Source of the DNA: Frondihabitans sp. Leaf304
GTDB taxonomy: Bacteria; Actinomycetota; Actinomycetes; Actinomycetales; Microbacteriaceae
Assembly (NCBI RefSeq): GCF_001423105.1
Contig: NZ_LMNV01000002.1
Coordinates: 1,802,424 to 1,866,423, forward strand
Direction of reading: 5' to 3'
Length of the DNA: 64,000 nt
The notes beneath the pieces were generated by a model. It saw nothing but the letters and a program-made list of their open reading frames with translations. It searched no databases and was not told the origin of the DNA. This document shows positions 9,559 through 18,542 of this stretch, one piece after another. The translations under genes and the position numbers were made by a program. How positions within the stretch are numbered: position 1 is the stretch's first letter; each line of letters begins with the position of its first letter.

Positions 9559-9822
9559 GCTCCTCTCGGCGACGACGAAACTTGGGGCCGAGCTCCACCG
9601 CGTGAAACACGACGGCCTCGCGTCCGTCGTCTAAACAGTGACCAAAATCTCGATTTCTTGATCGGTGTGGGCGTGCGGATGACCCAGATACAGCCAGACT
9701 TCACCCTCGTCAAGACTCTCTCCCGGCAATCGCTCGGTATAGGTCGCGTTGACGAGAGCGAAGATCTGATCAGTGCGGGGTATGCCGTGTTTGTCAGCAG
9801 AGTTCGTCCAACGGGGTGCCAT
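9545..9822 (-). pseudogene. Toxin-like partner protein, frameshifted
   Basis: From ATG 9822 (preceded by AAGG) the frame encodes MAPRWTNSADKHGIPRTDQ... up to QEIEILVTV and then stops at TAG near 9632. In another frame the sequence continues at once as DDGREAVVFHAVELGPKF and ends at 9545, overlapping the antitoxin-like start by 14 bases. The second part is protein-like and in the right place, so a one-base loss near 9630-9640 is the simplest reading. The intact protein would be about 92 residues, a usual size for small toxins. I do not recognise the family with certainty. Confidence 0.6.
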
Positions 9823-9919
9823 GCCGTGCACCTTAAATTGTAGCCGCTAATGACCGCTACGAATTTCCACAGGGGCGCCACAACCACCGAGCGAGGTTGC
9901 AAGAAAGCGGAGGGTCGCG

Positions 9920-10570
9920 TCAGCGACGCACGTGCAGCGGAATCCCCGCCGCGACGTCGCGCGCATCCGCCTCGGCGTCGCGTCCGATGCCGAGGATCGG
10001 CTCCACCACGCTGTCGATCACGCGTGCGACGAGCGCCTCGTCGAGCGGCAACTCGCGCTGAGCGGCGTGCTCGACGGCGAGCGCGTGCACGGCCCGGGTG
10101 ACGAACGCCGCGTCGTACCGCACCGGTTCTGCCTCGCCGCGCGCCACCCCGCGTCGCACGACCACGGTCAACGAGCGGGTGCGCTCGGTGTGCGTCGCCG
10201 CGTCGTAGGCACGCCAGATGTCGGGATCGCGCGAGATCGCGGCGATGACGTGGCGGAACTCGGCCGGCGGGTAGCCGATCGGGCTCACCCAGGTGCGCAC
10301 GAGGGCTTCGAGGTCGGTGCGGAGTGCGCCCGTGTTCGGGATCGTGGTGTCGACATCGAACGCCGCCACCGCGTCACGGACCAGCGACCGCTTGTCGTCC
10401 CATCGCCGGAAGATGGTCGCCTTGCTCGCCCCGGCCCGCTCGGCAACCCGGTTCATGGTCAGAGCGTCGATGCCGATTTCGGCGATCAGCTCCTGCGTCA
10501 CACGGAGCAGCCGCTCTTCGACCAGAGGGTCGCGAGGCCGACCGACCTTGCGCGCTCCTCCGGATTCCAC
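9920..10570 (-). CDS. TetR/AcrR family regulator
   Basis: A 216-residue protein from GTG 10570. Its N-terminal HTH (LLRVTQELIAEIGIDALTMNRVAERAGASKATIFRRW) is a standard TetR DNA-binding domain, followed by an all-helical ligand-binding domain. VGRPRD before the helix is also typical. The frame reaches back to 10612 but GTG 10570 fits family length. The likely target is its own promoter or the divergent methyltransferase gene; the ligand is unknown. Confidence 0.88.
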   Translation of the reverse strand: MESGGARKVGRPRDPLVEERLLRVTQELIAEIGIDALTMNRVAERAGASKATIFRRWDDKRSLVRDAVAAFDVDTTIPNTGALRTDLEALVRTWVSPIGYPPAEFRHVIAAISRDPDIWRAYDAATHTERTRSLTVVVRRGVARGEAEPVRYDAAFVTRAVHALAVEHAAQRELPLDEALVARVIDSVVEPILGIGRDAEADARDVAAGIPLHVRR

Positions 10571-10772
10571 GGTCCAAAGCCTAGACCGCACCCCCGGCAC
10601 GCCAGAGACCAAAGGATCCGGCGGCCCCGTTCCCCAGACAACCCCAAGGCCGCACCGACCGAACTCGCCCCGGCCCGCCGCTCAGCCCGCCTCGGGAGTC
10701 GACCTTGCGTTGGGGGCCAGCCCCTGGGATCCTGGTCGGCTGCCCTCTCGGGCCGCACCGAGGGGAGAGACC

Positions 10773-11627
10773 ATGGACGCCACTGCCAACAGCGAGTGGA
10801 CCGACGCCAACCGAGCGAACTGGGATGACCGGGTCGAGCCGCATCTCGAGGGGTATCGGGTCGATCGCTTCGCCGCGGAGCCCGATCGTATCTCGGACGT
10901 CGTACTCGAAGACCGGCCGCTTCTCGAACCGCACCTGCTGGGTGGCAGTGTCGCGGGTCTCCGGCTGGCGCACCTGCAGTGCCACATCGGCACCGACACT
11001 CTGAGCTGGGCGCGACTCGGCGCCGAGGTGGTGGGCGTCGACTTCTCCTCCGAGTCGATCGGGGCGGCCCGGCGTCTCGCCGACGCGTCGGGGCTCAGCG
11101 ACCGCAGCTCGTTCGTCGAGTCGACGGTCGACGAGGCTTCTGCTCATGTGGGCGGCACCTTCGACGTCGTCTATACGAGCATCGGGGTGCTCTGTTGGCT
11201 CCGCGATCTCGATGCCTGGGCTCACACGATCGATGCGCTCCTCGCGCCGGGCGGCGTGTTCTTCGTTCGCGATGCGCATCCACTCCTCAATGCGCTCGAC
11301 GACGAGCAAACCGACGACGCCCTCGTGATCACGCGGCCCTACTTCGCGACCGGCGAGCCGCTTCGCTACGACGATCCGAGCACCTACGCCGGAGCGGAGG
11401 GCGCCCGCGTCGAGCACAGTGTGACCTTCGAGTGGCCGCACTCGATCGCCGAGATCGTGCAGGCGCTTCTCGGCGTGGGCCTCACGATCGCGGACTTCGC
11501 CGAGCACCGTACGCTGCCCTGGCAAGCGCTCCCTCAGATGATCGAAGAGGGCGGTGCCTACGTGCTCCCGGCGAATCGCGATCGCCTGCCTCTGGCGTTC
11601 TCGGTGGTGGCGCGCAAGGGGGTGTGA
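10773..11627 (+). CDS. Class I SAM-dependent methyltransferase
   Basis: A 284-residue protein from ATG 10773, which has a GGGGAG ribosome binding site six bases before it. The segment LAHLQCHIGTDTLSWARLG followed by VVGVDFS is the SAM-binding motif I and acidic post-I strand. The C-terminus is not diagnostic of a substrate; relatives are annotated as class I or UbiE-like methyltransferases. It is divergent from the TetR gene, which may regulate it. Confidence 0.85.
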   Translation: MDATANSEWTDANRANWDDRVEPHLEGYRVDRFAAEPDRISDVVLEDRPLLEPHLLGGSVAGLRLAHLQCHIGTDTLSWARLGAEVVGVDFSSESIGAARRLADASGLSDRSSFVESTVDEASAHVGGTFDVVYTSIGVLCWLRDLDAWAHTIDALLAPGGVFFVRDAHPLLNALDDEQTDDALVITRPYFATGEPLRYDDPSTYAGAEGARVEHSVTFEWPHSIAEIVQALLGVGLTIADFAEHRTLPWQALPQMIEEGGAYVLPANRDRLPLAFSVVARKGV

Positions 11628-11703
11628 GGAGGGGCCGGAGGGACGGCTGGTTTCGTCCTGGCGGATGACGTTCGGGCCGGATCCTGATCGCTAGCGTCGA
11701 GAC

Positions 11704-12591
11704 GTGGGAATCACCAGGAGAACGCTGCTTGTCGGCGCAGGATCGACCGCTGCGCTCGTGGTTGCCAGTGGAGCTGCAGTCGAGGAACGCCTTCTGCCCG
11801 GGCGGTCGACGTTGCACCGGGTGCTCGGATTGAACGGTCAGCCGGGAGTCGTGCCGGCAGTCGAGACGGGCCAGCTCGTCAGCGGTTCGTTCCGGTCGAA
11901 GGCTCGGCTCGGGCGGAAAGTCGTCTGGTCGGTGGCGTATCCCCCGGGCTCGTCAGCGAGCGCAGAGCTGCCCGTGGCCATCGTGCTTCACGGATACAGC
12001 GGCACTCACGCCAACGCGTTCGGCGCCGGCCATCTCGGGCTCGACCGCTTTCTGGCCGCTCATGTCGATGGCGGCGGGCGCCCGTTTGCACTCGCCTCGA
12101 TCGACGGCGGCAACACGTACTGGCACCGACGCTCGACCGGCGAGGACGCCGGTGCGATGGTGGTCGACGAGTTCCTGCCCCTGCTCGCCGCCCGCGGTCT
12201 GGACGTGTCGCGGATCGGACTTCTCGGCTGGTCGATGGGAGCCTTTGGCGCGCTCCTCCTCGGGTCGCAACTCGGTCGGACGAAGGTCGCCGCGATCGCC
12301 GCGGACAGCCCGGCCATCTGGCATGAAGCGTCGCAGGCCGCCTCGATCGCGTTCGACGGTGCAGCGGATTTCGAGGCGCACACCGTGTTCGGTCGCCAGT
12401 CGTCGCTCGACGGGATCGCCGTGCGTGTGGACTGCGGAACGGGCGACGGCTTCTTTCCGGCCGCGCGCGACTATGTGGCCGGGTTCGCGTCGCCTCCTGC
12501 CGGCGGCTTCGAGCCGGGTGGGCACGATCTCGACTATTGGCGGCGCATGGCTCCCGCTCAGATCGCTCACCTCGGCCACCACCTCCCCTAG
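11704..12591 (+). CDS. Exported alpha/beta-hydrolase (esterase)
   Basis: A 295-residue protein starting at GTG 11704. The N-terminus ITRRTLLVGAG plus a hydrophobic run is a twin-arginine-like signal, so export is likely. VAIVLHGYSG (about residues 91-100) holds the oxyanion-hole HG, GLLGWSMGAFGAL (about 176) is the nucleophile elbow G-W-S-M-G, and the late GGHDLDYW supplies the catalytic His. It resembles esterase D or trehalose-mycolyl-like hydrolases; the substrate is unknown. Confidence 0.82.
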   Translation: MGITRRTLLVGAGSTAALVVASGAAVEERLLPGRSTLHRVLGLNGQPGVVPAVETGQLVSGSFRSKARLGRKVVWSVAYPPGSSASAELPVAIVLHGYSGTHANAFGAGHLGLDRFLAAHVDGGGRPFALASIDGGNTYWHRRSTGEDAGAMVVDEFLPLLAARGLDVSRIGLLGWSMGAFGALLLGSQLGRTKVAAIAADSPAIWHEASQAASIAFDGAADFEAHTVFGRQSSLDGIAVRVDCGTGDGFFPAARDYVAGFASPPAGGFEPGGHDLDYWRRMAPAQIAHLGHHLP

Positions 12592-12609
12592 TCGCGCGAG
12601 GGGCTCGAG

Positions 12610-12670
12610 GCACCCCCGGCTGGCCAGACAACCCCCGAATGCCAGGCTCATTCTGGCCATCCGGGGGTGC
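12610..12670. terminator. Bidirectional hairpin between convergent genes
   Basis: 18-base arms (GCACCCCCGGCTGGCCAG and its complement with one mismatch) enclose a 25-base loop. It lies between the esterase gene and the exported nuclease gene, which converge. Confidence 0.65.
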
Positions 12671-12681
12671 GTCACGGCCGT

Positions 12682-12736
12682 GCACGGGCACCGGGCACCG
12701 GGCACGGGCACCGGCACCGGCACCGGCACCGGCACC
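12682..12736. repeat. GGCACC hexamer tandem repeat
   Basis: Five perfect copies of GGCACC (12707-12736), preceded by degenerate GGGCACC copies, run up to the stop codon of the nuclease gene. Length change here could alter the 3' end of that gene's transcript or the C-terminus if the stop were lost. Confidence 0.85.
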
Positions 12737-15726
12737 TAGCGGGGGAGCTTCAGCAGGGTGTTCAGCACCCGCGTCGTCTGCAGCGGCCCGAAGTTGTCGT
12801 CGCTGATGAGGCTGATCTTGATGGTGCCGCCGGGGCCGCGACCGGTCAGCGCCATGCCCTCGAAGTTGTCGAGCAGCGGGTTGGCCTGTGACTCGAGCGC
12901 CGTGGCGCCCAACGTCGACCCCTTGACGAGATCCGCCACGAGCGTCTTCGACAGGACCGCCGAGGCAGGCGCCGTCGACAGGTTCGCCACCCGGCTCACA
13001 TCGGTCGCCCGCGCAAGCCCCGACACCGCGTAGAGCTTCACCGCATTGCCGCTGTCAGCCGCGAACGAGGCCTCCTCGACGACCAGGCGGTCGTCGTCGA
13101 CGGCGACGATCTCGGGAATCCTCTGGCCCGCGCCAGCGCGGTAGCCGACCTGCTTCGTCAGAGACCAGGATCCGTGGCTGCCCGCCTTGTACACCAGCAA
13201 CCGGTGCGATCGGGCGTCGCCGTTCGCCGACACGTCGCCCGACAGCGCCCCCTCCATTGCGGCCACGATCGTGCGCCCGGAGGGCGAGATGCTCAGCCCC
13301 TCGAGGGTGGCGTTCGAGGTCGCCTCTCCGGCGACGGCGGCACCGGACAGTCCGGCACCGCTGAGGGTCGTCCCCGTCACGGCGAAGCGCCCAGGCACCC
13401 GCAGTTGCGACTTCTGGACTCCATCGCGGCCGAAGATTCGGATGGAGGGCTCGGTCTCGGAGCTGACGAGGTAGTCACCGTTCGGCAGCACCGCGAGGCC
13501 CTCGTTGTCGGCGGTCAGCCCCGTGTACGGGTCGCCGGTCGGAGTCTTGAGCACCAGAGGGGCTCGAACGACGGCGGGCTTCGCGAGGTTCCGCCCGATG
13601 AACCAGATGCGCGACGGGTCAGAGGCGTGGTTGTCGACGGCCGAGATCCACGACTTCGAGCGCGAGTCGTACGCCAGCGACGACAGCCCGCCCACGGCCG
13701 CGCCCTGGTAGTCGAGCTTGTCGAGCGAGTCGGAGTACCCCGTCGCGACGCCCTTCGGCGGAATGACGGCCGACTGCGGCTTCGGGGTACCGAAGAGTCG
13801 AACGACCTGCGGGTCGTGGTCGCTCACCTGGTCGGCGTACTCGGAGTTGGTGTGGATCACTTCGTACTGCGGGGTGCCGACGCCCTTGCTGACCAGGATG
13901 TGGTCGAGCACCTCACTGACACCCTGGTAGTCGTAGGTGTACTGCTCGTTGGCGGGCAGTGTGGTGATGAGGTCGGTCAGCGCAGTCTTGCCGTCGGCCT
14001 GGCCCGTCAGGGTCTTCATCGCCGGGCTGAACTGGTAGTCGTTCAGATCGCCGGCAACCACGACCGCGGCGCGCTTGTCGCGGGCGAGCACGGCGTCGAC
14101 GAAGGAGTTCACCTCAGCGGCCTGGGCCTTGCGCTGCACCGCCGATGACTGCTCGGGGTATTGGAACCGCCCGTCTTGGCTCTGGTCGCCGCCTTTCGAG
14201 GCGAAGTGGTTGCCGACGACGAACACGCTCTTGCCCCGGAAGGTGAACTGCCCGACGAGCGGCTTGCGGCTCGACTTCCAGGCCGCGCTCCCCGGGTCGA
14301 TGCGCCCGGGTGAGAAGGAGAGACCTGGCTTGCCGTGCGTGCTCGTCACCGCTGTCGCCGTCGTCGCTCGGTCGATGCCGCGTCGGCCGGAATCGACAAA
14401 GCTGACCCGCTTCGGGTTGAAGAGAAACACGATACGAATGTTGCCGCCCGGCTGCCCGCCGTCGGCGTCGTTCACGGGGTCGATCGAGCGGGTCGAATAG
14501 GCCGGGCCGCCAGCTGCCGTGATCGCGGCGGTGAGCTTGGCCAGGGTCTGGTCGGACGCCACTGTGCCGTCGTCGGTTGCTCCGGTGTTGTCTTGCACTT
14601 CTTCGACCGTGACGATGTCGGGCGAGGCGAGGTTCGTGACGATGCCCTTGCCGAGCGCGGCGTACTTCGCTGCGGAGTCGGTGGGGGTGAGGTTCTCGAC
14701 GTTGTAGGTCGCGATCGACAGCTGGTCGCTCTTCGGCTTCGAGGCGACGGTCGGCTTCAGGTTCGCCGAAGCGACCGGGCCGAGGGTCGTCGCCGCGATG
14801 AGGCATCCGCCGTACTGCGAGTAGTCGATCGGCCCGACGGTCTCGCCGGTGAAGACGTCGCCGACGCTCACACCGGGGTTGCTGCCGTCGGTCGGGACGA
14901 CCTCGAGTCGGCCGGAGGGCGTCGCGTTCTCGGCCGTGAGCAGCGCGCCGCCGCGCTTCGAGCGCAGTTGATCGGGCTTGGTGGTGATGTACTGCTCCCC
15001 GTAGGCGTCGGATGGACCGATGACGCGAGCGTCGTCGACCCGGACCCGCATTCCCTCGACCGACTCGTAGTAGTCGAGGGCGGAGCGCGACGGCGTCAGC
15101 GCTGTCGTCTCGATGTTCGCCCCGCCGAGGTCGGGCGCGTAGGTGGCGGGGACGGTCGTCGGCGTGATGACGATGGGTGCCGGAAGCTCGTTACCCGACG
15201 AGACAACAGTGGCCGTCGCCGAGGTGAGCTCGGTCACCGAGAGATACGAGGTGGTGGCGAGCGTGGTGCCCGAGGCGATCGCGCGAAAGTCTTTCACGGT
15301 GGCCGAGACGAGAACCGAGTCGCCGACGCTGACCGTGGGGGCCTTGCCGGTGTACACGAACACGCCCTCGCTCGTAAGGGGATCAGCGTCTGCTGCGGGA
15401 TCCTGCACCCAATAGCCCCTGCTCGAACCGGTCGCCCTGATGGCGGTGACGATGCCGGGTACGTTGTCGACCTTCTGCCCATCGAGAGGCGAGATCCAGG
15501 AGGCACCCTGGATGTCGTGGATACGGACGCTGCCCGGCACGGTGGCAGCCGATGCGGGATCGCCCCCGGGCGTCGCTCCGACGAGCACACCCCCCACGAG
15601 AGCTACTGCCCCGACCACCGCGCCGGCGGCCGTTGCCCCCTTGCGCGCCACATGACGCACCGAGCGACCGGGCTCGACCGGAGTCGCGCCGGCCATCGAA
15701 TCGAAACCGACCTGTGGTTGTCGCAT
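12736..15726 (-). CDS. Exported ExeM/NucH-type nuclease with C-terminal phytase-like/esterase-like domain
   Basis: A 996-residue secreted protein starting at ATG 15726 with GGGGAG just upstream. A basic N-terminus and a long hydrophobic segment (about residues 30-60) ending in ASAA form a signal peptide. Then come an OB-fold-like region (VRIHDIQGASW...), and an endonuclease/exonuclease/phosphatase domain with LSIATYNVENL, TVEEVQDNTG, VFVVGNHFASKGG, VVAGDLNDYQ and SDHDPQV, which carry the catalytic Asn, Glu, His, Asp-Asn and the His-Asp pair. The last 330 residues (from about AVGGLSSLAYD) look like the esterase-like/phytase-like propeller. It probably degrades extracellular DNA, perhaps with phosphate release. 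Confidence 0.88.
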   Translation of the reverse strand: MRQPQVGFDSMAGATPVEPGRSVRHVARKGATAAGAVVGAVALVGGVLVGATPGGDPASAATVPGSVRIHDIQGASWISPLDGQKVDNVPGIVTAIRATGSSRGYWVQDPAADADPLTSEGVFVYTGKAPTVSVGDSVLVSATVKDFRAIASGTTLATTSYLSVTELTSATATVVSSGNELPAPIVITPTTVPATYAPDLGGANIETTALTPSRSALDYYESVEGMRVRVDDARVIGPSDAYGEQYITTKPDQLRSKRGGALLTAENATPSGRLEVVPTDGSNPGVSVGDVFTGETVGPIDYSQYGGCLIAATTLGPVASANLKPTVASKPKSDQLSIATYNVENLTPTDSAAKYAALGKGIVTNLASPDIVTVEEVQDNTGATDDGTVASDQTLAKLTAAITAAGGPAYSTRSIDPVNDADGGQPGGNIRIVFLFNPKRVSFVDSGRRGIDRATTATAVTSTHGKPGLSFSPGRIDPGSAAWKSSRKPLVGQFTFRGKSVFVVGNHFASKGGDQSQDGRFQYPEQSSAVQRKAQAAEVNSFVDAVLARDKRAAVVVAGDLNDYQFSPAMKTLTGQADGKTALTDLITTLPANEQYTYDYQGVSEVLDHILVSKGVGTPQYEVIHTNSEYADQVSDHDPQVVRLFGTPKPQSAVIPPKGVATGYSDSLDKLDYQGAAVGGLSSLAYDSRSKSWISAVDNHASDPSRIWFIGRNLAKPAVVRAPLVLKTPTGDPYTGLTADNEGLAVLPNGDYLVSSETEPSIRIFGRDGVQKSQLRVPGRFAVTGTTLSGAGLSGAAVAGEATSNATLEGLSISPSGRTIVAAMEGALSGDVSANGDARSHRLLVYKAGSHGSWSLTKQVGYRAGAGQRIPEIVAVDDDRLVVEEASFAADSGNAVKLYAVSGLARATDVSRVANLSTAPASAVLSKTLVADLVKGSTLGATALESQANPLLDNFEGMALTGRGPGGTIKISLISDDNFGPLQTTRVLNTLLKLPR

Positions 15727-15888
15727 GACTCTCCCCTGAGGACCTCGAACGTGCTGGTTACAGACGATCAAAGCGCCTCGGGGTGAACCGCGGGTAGCCC
15801 CTCCACAGATTTCGTCCAAACTGGCCGAGCCGAGCACCTGTGGAGACGAGGCCGGCACCAGCGCCAGCGCTGAGGGGGAGGAGCGGCG

Positions 15889-16266
15889 CTAGGCCGGATC
15901 CTTGGGGTCGAGTTCGGCCTGGAGCTTCTGCAGCTTGGCCTGCTTCTCGTAGAACTCGATCTCGCGGTCGAGGTCGGCGAGCTGCTGCTCGGTCGTCGAA
16001 ACCCGGTGGTGCCTCACGTCGACCGCGGTCGCGCCCGATCCGGGCGAGTGACGTCGCGCGTCGCCCAGCGGCACGTACTCGGGGCGCGGCCCGTAATCAC
16101 GCCCCGCGACGAACCACGCGATGCTCCCGATAACGGGCAGCACGACCACCAGAAGGATCCAGATCAGCTTCGGCAGATGCTGCACCTGCGAGTCGGCACG
16201 CGTGATGATGTCGATGAGGGCGGCCGCGACCAGCAGAAAATAGAACGCGGAGAGCACGAGGTACAT
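15889..16266 (-). CDS. PLDc_N-domain membrane protein
   Basis: A 125-residue protein from ATG 16266. Two transmembrane segments (residues about 3-20 and 33-50) with the intervening DIITRADSQVQHLPKLIWILLV and the following GSIAWFVAGRDY form the PLDc_N module. The C-terminal half is charged and ends in a predicted coiled coil (TEQQLADLDREIEFYEKQAK). Function unknown; such proteins are common in actinobacteria. The longer frame upstream is not used. Confidence 0.8.
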   Translation of the reverse strand: MYLVLSAFYFLLVAAALIDIITRADSQVQHLPKLIWILLVVVLPVIGSIAWFVAGRDYGPRPEYVPLGDARRHSPGSGATAVDVRHHRVSTTEQQLADLDREIEFYEKQAKLQKLQAELDPKDPA

Positions 16267-16294
16267 GCCGCTGATTCTATTGAACTGCTGAGAA

Positions 16295-17023
16295 TCAGCT
16301 ATCCCCCGAGCGGGTGAGAGTGGTTGTGCCCTCCGGGTGACGCGAGGGCAAGATCGCAAGTATCTCGGCGACTTCCGTGACCGTCTCTCCAGACCACTCA
16401 GGATCCGCGGCACCGCCCTGATTGCCCGGGTGGTTGAGCCAGACAGCTCGCATGCCGAGCTCGGCCGCCCCGGGCAGCTCGGTGCTTCCGCCATCGCCGA
16501 CATAGACGCACTGCTCCGGCGCCACCCCGAGGGCATCGGTTGCGACACGGTACAGCTCGGCGGCGGGTTTCTTGATGCCGTGCACCGCCGAGAACGCCGC
16601 CACGTCGAAGCGCTCGGCGAGGGCGCTCTCCGGCCAGATCAGCGCCGTTTCGATCGAGCAGTCGCTGACCAGCCCGAGCGAGTAGCCGCGGCTGCGAAGC
16701 TCGTCGAGCACGTCGAGGGCCCAGGTGTCGGCGAGCAGTCCGGCTGTCATCTCGGTGCGTCGCCCGGCCGCGCGAGTGAGGTCGTCGGCGCTCGGCGACC
16801 CGCCGAGCCGTGAGGCGAGAGTGGCCAGGGTCTCTTCGAGAGTGCCGAGCTGACCGAGGGTGCGTTCGCGGAATGTCTCGCCGATGACGGTTGCGAACGC
16901 GTCGGGGTCGACGCCGAGATCGCGGGCCACTTCGAGTGAGACACCGTCGCGGAGTTCGCGGGTGCCTCCCGGGGCGAGCGTGCCGAAGAGGTCGAAGAGT
17001 ACGGCGCTGTATTCCATGCTCAC
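16295..17023 (-). CDS. HAD superfamily hydrolase
   Basis: A 242-residue HAD family IA-type phosphatase. Motif I is LFDLFGTL near residue 10 (nucleophile Asp), motif II is VSDCS, motif III holds KKPA, and motif IV is YVGDGGSTEL. The substrate is unknown. The start is GTG 17023 or ATG 17017 (MEYSAVLFD). It is the last gene before the accessory region and lies 28 bases upstream of the PLDc_N gene, so the two may be cotranscribed. Confidence 0.87.
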   Translation of the reverse strand: MSMEYSAVLFDLFGTLAPGGTRELRDGVSLEVARDLGVDPDAFATVIGETFRERTLGQLGTLEETLATLASRLGGSPSADDLTRAAGRRTEMTAGLLADTWALDVLDELRSRGYSLGLVSDCSIETALIWPESALAERFDVAAFSAVHGIKKPAAELYRVATDALGVAPEQCVYVGDGGSTELPGAAELGMRAVWLNHPGNQGGAADPEWSGETVTEVAEILAILPSRHPEGTTTLTRSGDS

Positions 17024-17639
17024 ATCTTGTCAGCCGCGCTGCCCCGTGTCGCCGCGTGACTGTCCCCAATCTGCGAGTCCGTCGCCACCCACATCAGCAC
17101 ATCGAGGACACTCACCGCGGAACGGCACCACTGCACGCTCAAACGCGGCGGGAGCGGCAACTGGATGAGCGGCCTCGGCCGCACGTCCGCGGAGCGGACC
17201 CGACAAACACGCACAGCGCCGAAGGCGCGCAGCGCCGCGAGGCGCCCGAAGAAACTAGCGCTGGCGAGAGGTATGGGTGCTTGCACCCTTACACGGAGAA
17301 TCCAGTGCGGGTCGATGACGTATCTAGTTGAGGCCTGGTTTTCCGCGAGATTTGGGTCCCTTTTAGGTGACTTGAATCTGCGTTTCCCCTGGGCCTTTGC
17401 GAATTTTCCCCTCGGTCAGACTTTTAGCTGGTCAGGACGGACTTTCAGAGGCTGACCTGCGTCGATTTTTCCTGACCAAGATTCACATTGTCGAAGGCTC
17501 TTCGTCTCGCTTCTGTCGCAGCGGCGTGCGCTCGGGCTTCTCGCTTTCAACAAGAGGTCGCGCTTTTTGAATATTGCGCTTCTCCGGTTCATGCAATCCA
17601 GAGGTAAAGACGATTGGGCGAGTCCGACACAATGGTGAC
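17024..17639. other. Intergenic boundary region without a clear gene
   Basis: The first 150 bases have ordinary high GC, then comes a cluster of perfect stem-loops (listed separately), then from about 17,330 the base composition falls (T-rich stretches such as CCCTTTTAGG). No tRNA gene or convincing frame was found. The composition change suggests the left edge of acquired DNA. Confidence 0.5.
17169..17288. repeat. Cluster of five perfect stem-loops
   Basis: Five perfect short hairpins follow one another: GCGGCCTCGGCCGC (17169-17182), GTCCGCGGAGCGGAC (17185-17199), GCGCCGAAGGCGC (17216-17228), GCGCCGCGAGGCGC (17232-17245, GNRA-type loop) and GGGTGCTTGCACCC (17275-17288). They could be part of a structured RNA or a recombination site. 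Confidence 0.6.
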
Positions 17640-18167
17640 GTGCTCCAGATACGCGAAATGACGGCGGAAGATGTCGATGACGTCGATTCGTTGAGCGGTG
17701 AAGTTTTCCCGATTGGTGCTTTTACCAATGCGCCGCAATTGAAGCAGCTGCTGGTCATGTCGCCGTCCCTGGTGGGTGTTTACGGCTTTGCCGCGTTTGT
17801 TGCGTATGAGGGTTCGACACTTGTTGGGTATGTGTATTCGTATCCTGCCGAAGCCGTGTCGGGATCCGACGACCCTAACGGTCTCAGCCGAACGATTTGC
17901 ATGCTGGCCGAGGTGGCGACGCGTCCGTCGCATCGCCATTCTGGCGTGGCCACATCAATGATCAACGACGTCGTTTCGTCACTGAAGCGACAGCGGCAAA
18001 CTCACGTTGTGGCTAGTTGCGAATCGGAACTCGCGGACTTTTACCGGGATCGAGGGTGGCAGGTCGGCGCCCCTCATCAACCAGGGGTGATCTCTGCGCC
18101 TGAGGGCGATTCGGTTTTCCCGCCGGAGAACACGCGTTGGGCCTGTGTCGCGATATTGGCGCTCTGA
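17640..18167 (+). CDS. GNAT family N-acetyltransferase
   Basis: A protein of 175 residues if it starts at GTG 17640 (VLQIREMTAEDVDDV); the frame also has an ATG at 17574, but its first 22 residues look non-coding. The segment CMLAEVATRPSHRHSGVATSMI is the acetyl-CoA binding motif A, and ADFYRDRGW is motif B. Substrate unknown. It is the first gene of the accessory region and its codon use is less GC-rich than its left neighbours. Confidence 0.72.
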   Translation: MLQIREMTAEDVDDVDSLSGEVFPIGAFTNAPQLKQLLVMSPSLVGVYGFAAFVAYEGSTLVGYVYSYPAEAVSGSDDPNGLSRTICMLAEVATRPSHRHSGVATSMINDVVSSLKRQRQTHVVASCESELADFYRDRGWQVGAPHQPGVISAPEGDSVFPPENTRWACVAILAL

Positions 18168-18233
18168 GTGTGCGTCTTCGAACGGCGTGTTTGCGTGGTG
18201 GGGTTGCTAGCGGTGTCCGACGCTGCCTGTCGC

Positions 18234-18542
18234 TTACGCATTGATTGGACCGTCTGGCATCGCGAGGGCAGACATCCGCCGGATCTTGTTGATAGCGTTG
18301 ATCTCACGAATGAGGTCGCCGACTCGCAGGTGAACGAGCGACTCCGTGGTGGATGGCTTAGCGCTTTCCCAGCTCCGTGGTCGCTCGTAGAGCGCGCCCG
18401 GCTGTTCGTAGCTCTCCGCCGCGGATAGGCTTGCGGTGAGCTTGTCTGCAGCCTGATCCGCGGGGCGGTCGATGCTCCTCGCCATGGCGGGCCGAGACGC
18501 AGGACGGGGCGTGTTGTCGGTGTCGGTGTCGGTAGCAAGCAT
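18234..18542 (-). CDS. Small hypothetical protein (102 aa)
   Basis: Starts at ATG 18542 with AAAGGCG upstream. The N-terminus has a TDTDTD repeat and is Pro/Ala-rich; the C-terminal part (STTESLVHLRVGDLIREINAINKIRRMSAL) looks helical. No domain recognised. A CCGCGCATAG promoter-like motif lies 33 bases before the start, as for other genes in this accessory region. Confidence 0.5.
   Translation of the reverse strand: MLATDTDTDNTPRPASRPAMARSIDRPADQAADKLTASLSAAESYEQPGALYERPRSWESAKPSTTESLVHLRVGDLIREINAINKIRRMSALAMPDGPINA

Noticed and set aside
14335-15786. A 483-codon plus-strand frame opposite the exported nuclease
   Set aside because: Antisense shadow; the minus strand has a signal peptide and complete catalytic motifs.
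17230-17340. A tRNA gene as the integration site at the left edge
   Set aside because: No cloverleaf with a TTCGAATC-type T-loop or CCA end could be fitted; only separate hairpins.
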